Origin: Stigmatella ashevillena
Lineage (GTDB): Bacteria; Myxococcota; Myxococcia; Myxococcales; Myxococcaceae
Length of the DNA stretch: 64,000 bases
Reading direction: 5' to 3'
Assembly (NCBI RefSeq): GCF_028368975.1
Contig: NZ_JAQNDM010000002.1
Coordinates: forward strand, 7,248,425-7,312,424
The position numbers were made by a program, and so were the translations under genes. Position 1 is the first letter of the stretch. Each line of letters starts with the position of its first letter. Below are positions 61,201 to 64,000 of this stretch, piece after piece. A model generated the notes under the pieces. The model was not told the origin of the DNA, made no database searches, and saw only the letters and a list, made by a program, of their open reading frames with translations.

Positions 61201-62727
61201 CAGGCTGCTGGAGGCCACGGCGGAGAAGGACGTGGAGCGCGTCTGCACGTTGTTGATGATCGCCAGGAGGGCGGCCTTGAGCGCGGCGGCGTCCTCGGCC
61301 GTGTAGTAGAGGCCACCGCCCACGTCCGCGGTGTTCTTGAGCAGGTTGCTGTTGATGCCGAAGCCGACGGTGTACACGTTCACGGTCTGGGCGCCGCTGG
61401 TGTTCAGCTCTCCGACGACCTCGGGCGTGTTGCGCTGCAGGTCGCTCGAGTAGAGCAGCTTCGCCACGTCATCGAGCAGGTAGTTGGCGTCATTGGTGCT
61501 GTTGCCGGTGTTGTCGTTGCACGGCCGGGAGGGAGGGCAATTGACGGCACCTCCGTTGATCGCGCGGATCCGGGTGACGACGTTGGCTCCGAGGCTGTCG
61601 TTGGTGGGCTCACCGTCGGTGATCATGATGATCGACGAGCTCTGGCACCCCCAGCACACCGTGCGGCTCTCCGCGGTCAGGGCGTCATTCTTGAAGTCGG
61701 TGGGATAGGAGTAGCCCGTGAGCGGATTCGAGGCGCCGAAACCAAAACCATCCGGGGCGGCGTCCCTGTAGAGGCCCTGATGCGAGGTGAAGTAGTAGCC
61801 CGCGTTGAGCAGGGAGCGCGCCAGGGGCGTGGAGGTGTTGAAGACCAGCGAGTTGATCTTCGCGATGTAGTCGGCGCGATCGTCGGAGAAGGCCTCGGGG
61901 TTGGAGAGGATCTCCTGGCAGGCGGGGTTCATCTTCTGCACGTTCGACGAGGCCGTCGCGTTGAAGGTGCTGAAGCCGACGCGCACCCGGCGCAGGTCCT
62001 TGATGACCTGCTTGAGCACGGCCTTGGCCGTCACATACTTGGGCGGGTTGAAGTTGAGGAAGCGGCCCCAGAGGATGAAGTTGATGTTCGTACGCGTGTT
62101 GTTGGTCGAGCTGTTGTACACCCTGAAGTAACCCTTGGTGCTCAGGCACGACAGGCACTTGACGTATTGGGCCGCGCCCGCGGCGTTGTTCCAGTTCGGC
62201 ACCTGCGTCTGGCAGGCGATCTCTCGCGTGTTCCAGTTCGGGGTGGGGTTGCTCTGGTTACCCCAGTACCCCATGGCGTAGTACCGGTTGTCCTGGAAGA
62301 GGTTCGTGAAGCCGGTGTCCGAGCCGAGGCCCGTGCCTGGATCCGGAATGGGATACACGGTGGACGGGCTCCAGCTGTGGCTGTCGGAGAACGCCTGCAG
62401 CGTGGGGTTCGTGCACCCATTGACGGTGGCTTCGTAGAACTCCTTGTACTGGCTGTTGGTGATCTGCGGCAGCTCCTCCATGGAGCCCGAGACGTCGATG
62501 ATGAAGTGGATGTTGGGCGGCGCGCCCTCTGCGCTGAAGAAGCGCTCGTCGCCTGAAGGATCATTGCCGCGCAGCACATCCTGGATGAGCGACGTGGTGA
62601 GCTGGCAGCAGGCAGGCGAGTCAGGGGTGGTGGTGCTGTCGCCGAGTTTCGCGGAGGCAGCGCCCGCCACGCCGAGAAGGGCAAGGCCGGTGAAGAGACG
62701 GCGGAGATGGGGGGTCCAGGAGTGCAT
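58261..62727 (-). CDS. pilY1: PilY1-family type IV pilus tip adhesin
   Basis: 1488 residues, exported (LFTGLALLGVAGAASA). An N-terminal von Willebrand A domain has the MIDAS motif DVSGSM (D78, S80, S82), later SSIIMITDGEPTNDSL and VYTVGFGINSN. A calcium-loop-rich segment follows (DLNRDGDCDDTHLIDKNGD and DTNKDGKLDFKDRP, EF-hand-like). The C-terminal half is the PilY1 quinoprotein-like propeller (GGMIHAIHNGKWESEDP, ELWAFVPPDMLPKMRANMGK, VVGSGRGGVHRFALDLTT, WVVLFNGGYDPYMSRGRGFA). PilY1 sits at the pilus tip, primes pilus assembly and mediates adhesion, with calcium-regulated retraction. It follows pilX by 24 bases. Length is within the PilY1 range. Confidence 0.93.
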   Translation of the reverse strand: MHSWTPHLRRLFTGLALLGVAGAASAKLGDSTTTPDSPACCQLTTSLIQDVLRGNDPSGDERFFSAEGAPPNIHFIIDVSGSMEELPQITNSQYKEFYEATVNGCTNPTLQAFSDSHSWSPSTVYPIPDPGTGLGSDTGFTNLFQDNRYYAMGYWGNQSNPTPNWNTREIACQTQVPNWNNAAGAAQYVKCLSCLSTKGYFRVYNSSTNNTRTNINFILWGRFLNFNPPKYVTAKAVLKQVIKDLRRVRVGFSTFNATASSNVQKMNPACQEILSNPEAFSDDRADYIAKINSLVFNTSTPLARSLLNAGYYFTSHQGLYRDAAPDGFGFGASNPLTGYSYPTDFKNDALTAESRTVCWGCQSSSIIMITDGEPTNDSLGANVVTRIRAINGGAVNCPPSRPCNDNTGNSTNDANYLLDDVAKLLYSSDLQRNTPEVVGELNTSGAQTVNVYTVGFGINSNLLKNTADVGGGLYYTAEDAAALKAALLAIINNVQTRSTSFSAVASSSLQVRSGGATVIPRFKPARNKSSPWQGFLYRFDLASEKVLGCIPGTTPPIPGDLNRDGDCDDTHLIDKNGDAVIENEQGDFVKSVAPNVPGEPFWEAGRVLKAPTENPDDGSDPANKTTGWSSRKIFTIIDTNKDGKLDFKDRPIEFHENNAAQLREYLGISENTHECDDLKAQLGVTHLFPDECAALVIKWYRGANVLHSDPTRWPYDRPFLLQDIFHSAPVSVDPPISKFFCSFSGQCTQTLFSNVGARNAQYPAQGDDPARDAYDTYVQKAGKRDKIILVGSNGGMIHAIHNGKWESEDPYTGIGNYDAGTGKELWAFVPPDMLPKMRANMGKHGYFSDGTPLVRDVWMDGTGQEVVARDAKKQWDEYRTIAVVGSGRGGVHRFALDLTTLLAEDFSTDPNKVLTTFQKEGVFRWMWPQPCDELSLQVGESFTNYSPTPPPIVPVAVEPQADNELATLSGMSGAPQPEQPLRIANQEARERWVVLFNGGYDPYMSRGRGFAMVDMTSGHTMWSFFHGDAKSRAEHLLYPFAAGITTQDIGEATKPYQDADTLMDTATVGDFGGQLWIFRFWKPGVWDASSKKINNWFAARSFRAAPDASAAGNETVRAPFTNMAINTIQPGTGYMRTFIGTSDNQNLYDRGSVCRLSNPHGCAVQGCTMNNIISIKRGNTLAWQSSAPFTSGHLDTAQTKSIKTDTASSCGAVEAQVDWSYSGCDYTSSGTMKYACSGTPSTWSCTLPKNDWVTINYPDETQPYSQYYFGFHSYGGTRRFDKMGADEDPDDEQANDFESSANLLTLANLEPAGGFDSAGNETDAVEVDPAKPGWFIRYPQSNERTGNNGTLANGCMLWSSFEPSGSSGAVCSTVGSNIARIYQADFATGRANCAASFFNDGTSQWSRFIEFNTVAAAPAFSTRLTMVNGQISLDLPLLAPGLRKTTGDDGSIPAPTVANSDSAVKALYQIELDRKAHDCRHEGKNCDN

Positions 62728-62751
62728 AGGGGCTCCTTGAAAGGGCGAGGG

Positions 62752-63306
62752 CTACAAGCCCACCTTGACGAGAAATTCGATTTCGCGCTCAGGGTCAGCC
62801 CTGCGCGCGGGGTCCGAGGGGTCATCGGTGCCTGCGTCCGAAACCTCGCGGCACAGGGCGGTGATGCGGTAGGTCTCGGAGAGGGCGGTCCGGCCTGGGG
62901 TGTTGTCGATGGCCATGATCTGGGTCCGGTCCGCGAGTGCGCCGGCCCGCGTCTTGTTGATGTTTTCGACGGAGATGATCTCGGCGCCGGGCAAGCTGCC
63001 GCTGGGGACGGCGTTCTTGGCGGAGCCGGTGAAGTGCGAGGTGGTGATGCGCACGCCGTTGATGTCGTCATTCATGCGGACGAACTCCACGCTCGAGGGC
63101 GTGATGGGCCGCATGCGGGAGACGAAGAGGTTGCGGGCCGCCAGCGCGCACGCGGACATGGTGTCCTCCTGCGTCTGGACCTCCGCGGCGGCACGCTCGG
63201 TGCCCGTGAAGGAGATGGCGCCCGCGACGAGCAGCGTGATGAGAACGACGACGATCATGGCGATGACGAGGACCATGCCGCGGGGAGAGTGCTTGAGGGA
63301 TTTCAT
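62752..63306 (-). CDS. pilX: PilX-type minor pilin
   Basis: 184 residues. The N-terminus is a short basic leader then a long hydrophobic helix (PRGMVLVIAMIVVVLITLLV), the PilX_N form in which the usual +5 Glu is absent. The soluble part contains RAAAEVQTQEDTMSACALAA and two cysteines. Minor pilins PilV/W/X and FimU prime the pilus and carry PilY1 to its tip. It lies 3 bases after pilW and 24 before pilY1 on the same strand. Confidence 0.83.
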   Translation of the reverse strand: MKSLKHSPRGMVLVIAMIVVVLITLLVAGAISFTGTERAAAEVQTQEDTMSACALAARNLFVSRMRPITPSSVEFVRMNDDINGVRITTSHFTGSAKNAVPSGSLPGAEIISVENINKTRAGALADRTQIMAIDNTPGRTALSETYRITALCREVSDAGTDDPSDPARRADPEREIEFLVKVGL

Positions 63307-63309
63307 GGA

Positions 63310-64000
63310 TCAACCGCCCGCCTCGGTGGTGGCGATGAACTGCGAGTTGAGTTGAATGTTCTTGGGGGTAATGGCTTCACGGAGAATCACGCGGTAGAAC
63401 CCGCGACCCTGCGGGGTGAAGTCGCTCGTGTCTGGGGTGACGCCGGTCACGCTCAGGTTTTCGAGCTGGCGCCAGGGGACCGTCGCCCCAATGGCCTCTC
63501 CTGCGTTCGCGAGCATGAGGTCGTCTCCCACGTGCTGCGGATCCTGTGTGGAGCTGCGGGAGACCAGGGTGATGCGCAGCTGCCGGATGTTCACGGGGCT
63601 GTCTTCCTCGCGTGCGGGCTTTTCCAGGTCGTTGAGCGGCAGCGTGTACCACTGAGGAATCCTGCGGGTAGGTCCCACCATCTGCGGGGGAATCATGGTC
63701 TGCCACTGCTCGCCATAGTGCTCCGCGGTGGTGGGCTCATTGACGCCCAGCACCCGGGGCATCGCCGTTCCCATGCTGTTGAGGATGTAGGCCACCTGAA
63801 GCTGCTCGATTCCCTCGGCGACGGGGACCGCGTCGTTGGGCCCGATGGTGCCGTCCCTGTCGAGATCGAGGCCCTGATGCATCATCAGATAGGGCGTGCG
63901 TGTGGTGGCGTTCCCGGGCTCATCGAAGGCGGCGACGTAGAAGGCGGAGCGGCTGACCTTCACGACCTGGGCCGTGTCGTAGCAGTTGTTCCCATCCAGG
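63310..64000 (-). CDS. pilW: PilW-type minor pilin, 5' end beyond the window
   Basis: At least 230 residues; the frame is open to the right edge (upstream of the internal GTG at 63963 it reads LDGNNCYDTAQV), so the prepilin leader lies outside. Features of the PilW C-terminal domain: ITPKNIQLNSQFIAT at the end, and LDLDRDGTIGPNDAVPVAEG followed by IEQLQVAYIL, the classic block in PilW proteins. It forms the minor pilin set with pilX and the adhesin pilY1 downstream. Confidence 0.8.
   Translation of the reverse strand, partial: LDGNNCYDTAQVVKVSRSAFYVAAFDEPGNATTRTPYLMMHQGLDLDRDGTIGPNDAVPVAEGIEQLQVAYILNSMGTAMPRVLGVNEPTTAEHYGEQWQTMIPPQMVGPTRRIPQWYTLPLNDLEKPAREEDSPVNIRQLRITLVSRSSTQDPQHVGDDLMLANAGEAIGATVPWRQLENLSVTGVTPDTSDFTPQGRGFYRVILREAITPKNIQLNSQFIATTEAGG

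Noticed and set aside
58240-62556. Plus-strand open frame of over 1400 codons opposite pilY1
   Set aside because: Mirror frame of a real gene with clear PilY1 motifs; composition is Val/Arg/Gly-rich without any recognisable fold.

Overview
The window comes from a GC-rich delta-proteobacterium, almost certainly a myxobacterium of the Cystobacterineae (Myxococcus/Stigmatella/Cystobacter type). The signs are a Dif-type chemosensory cluster, an MglA-like GTPase, tandem PilT ATPases, a PilY1/PilX/PilW pilus-tip cluster, a eukaryote-like Ser/Thr kinase, many lipoproteins with Pro/Ala/Asp-Ser-Gly linkers, MopE-type cysteine/aspartate motifs, and long antisense open frames caused by high third-position GC. 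From memory, the set dif genes, grpE-dnaK (grpS-sglK in M. xanthus) and paired pilT genes are near each other in the M. xanthus chromosome, so the middle of the window is probably conserved core.

Left edge (1-6.6 kb) is an accessory island. A 5'-cut ISAzo13-type transposase is followed by a compact three-gene ABC-three-component (ABC-3C) conflict operon on the minus strand: nuclease/C-terminal-domain protein, middle component, DUF3732 ATPase, each overlapping the next by 4 bases. A complete IS5-family element sits about 24 bases upstream of the first gene. Next to it lie one small unknown gene and one decayed gene broken by an in-frame stop.

6.6-15 kb is a probable metal-stress operon on the minus strand: blaI-type repressor with a promoter/operator dyad, M56 (BlaR1-like) membrane metallopeptidase with a novel-looking helical repeat tail, TlpA-like lipoprotein, Cys-rich secreted peptide, a small Cys/His-repeat protein, CzcB-like adaptor carrying four more copies of the same repeat, and a CzcA-like RND pump. 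An orphan modA and a class C serine hydrolase follow.

17-32 kb carries cell-surface motility and signalling genes: two PilT-family ATPases, a GNAT acetyltransferase, a plus-strand pair of MglA-like GTPase and PocR-domain histidine kinase, thiL, then difA-C-D-E-G (MCP, CheW, CheY, CheA, CheC; no CheR/CheB) and larB-larC of nickel-pincer cofactor synthesis. 32-41 kb holds an oxidoreductase, a secreted nuclease-like lipoprotein, a histone-H1-tailed protein, grpE-dnaK, a Ser/Thr kinase and a PRC/DUF2382 stress protein.

41-46 kb is a complete livJHMGF branched-chain amino-acid ABC transporter operon. 46-58 kb is a run of secreted or lipoprotein genes of unknown function (PQQ-like propeller, sialidase-like propeller, MopE-type protein), with thpR, an adenylate/guanylate cyclase and an archaeal-type proS. 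58-64 kb ends with pilY1, pilX and a pilW that runs off the right edge. No rRNA, tRNA or CRISPR array was recognised. The only stretch over 300 bases without a gene is 40363-40691.
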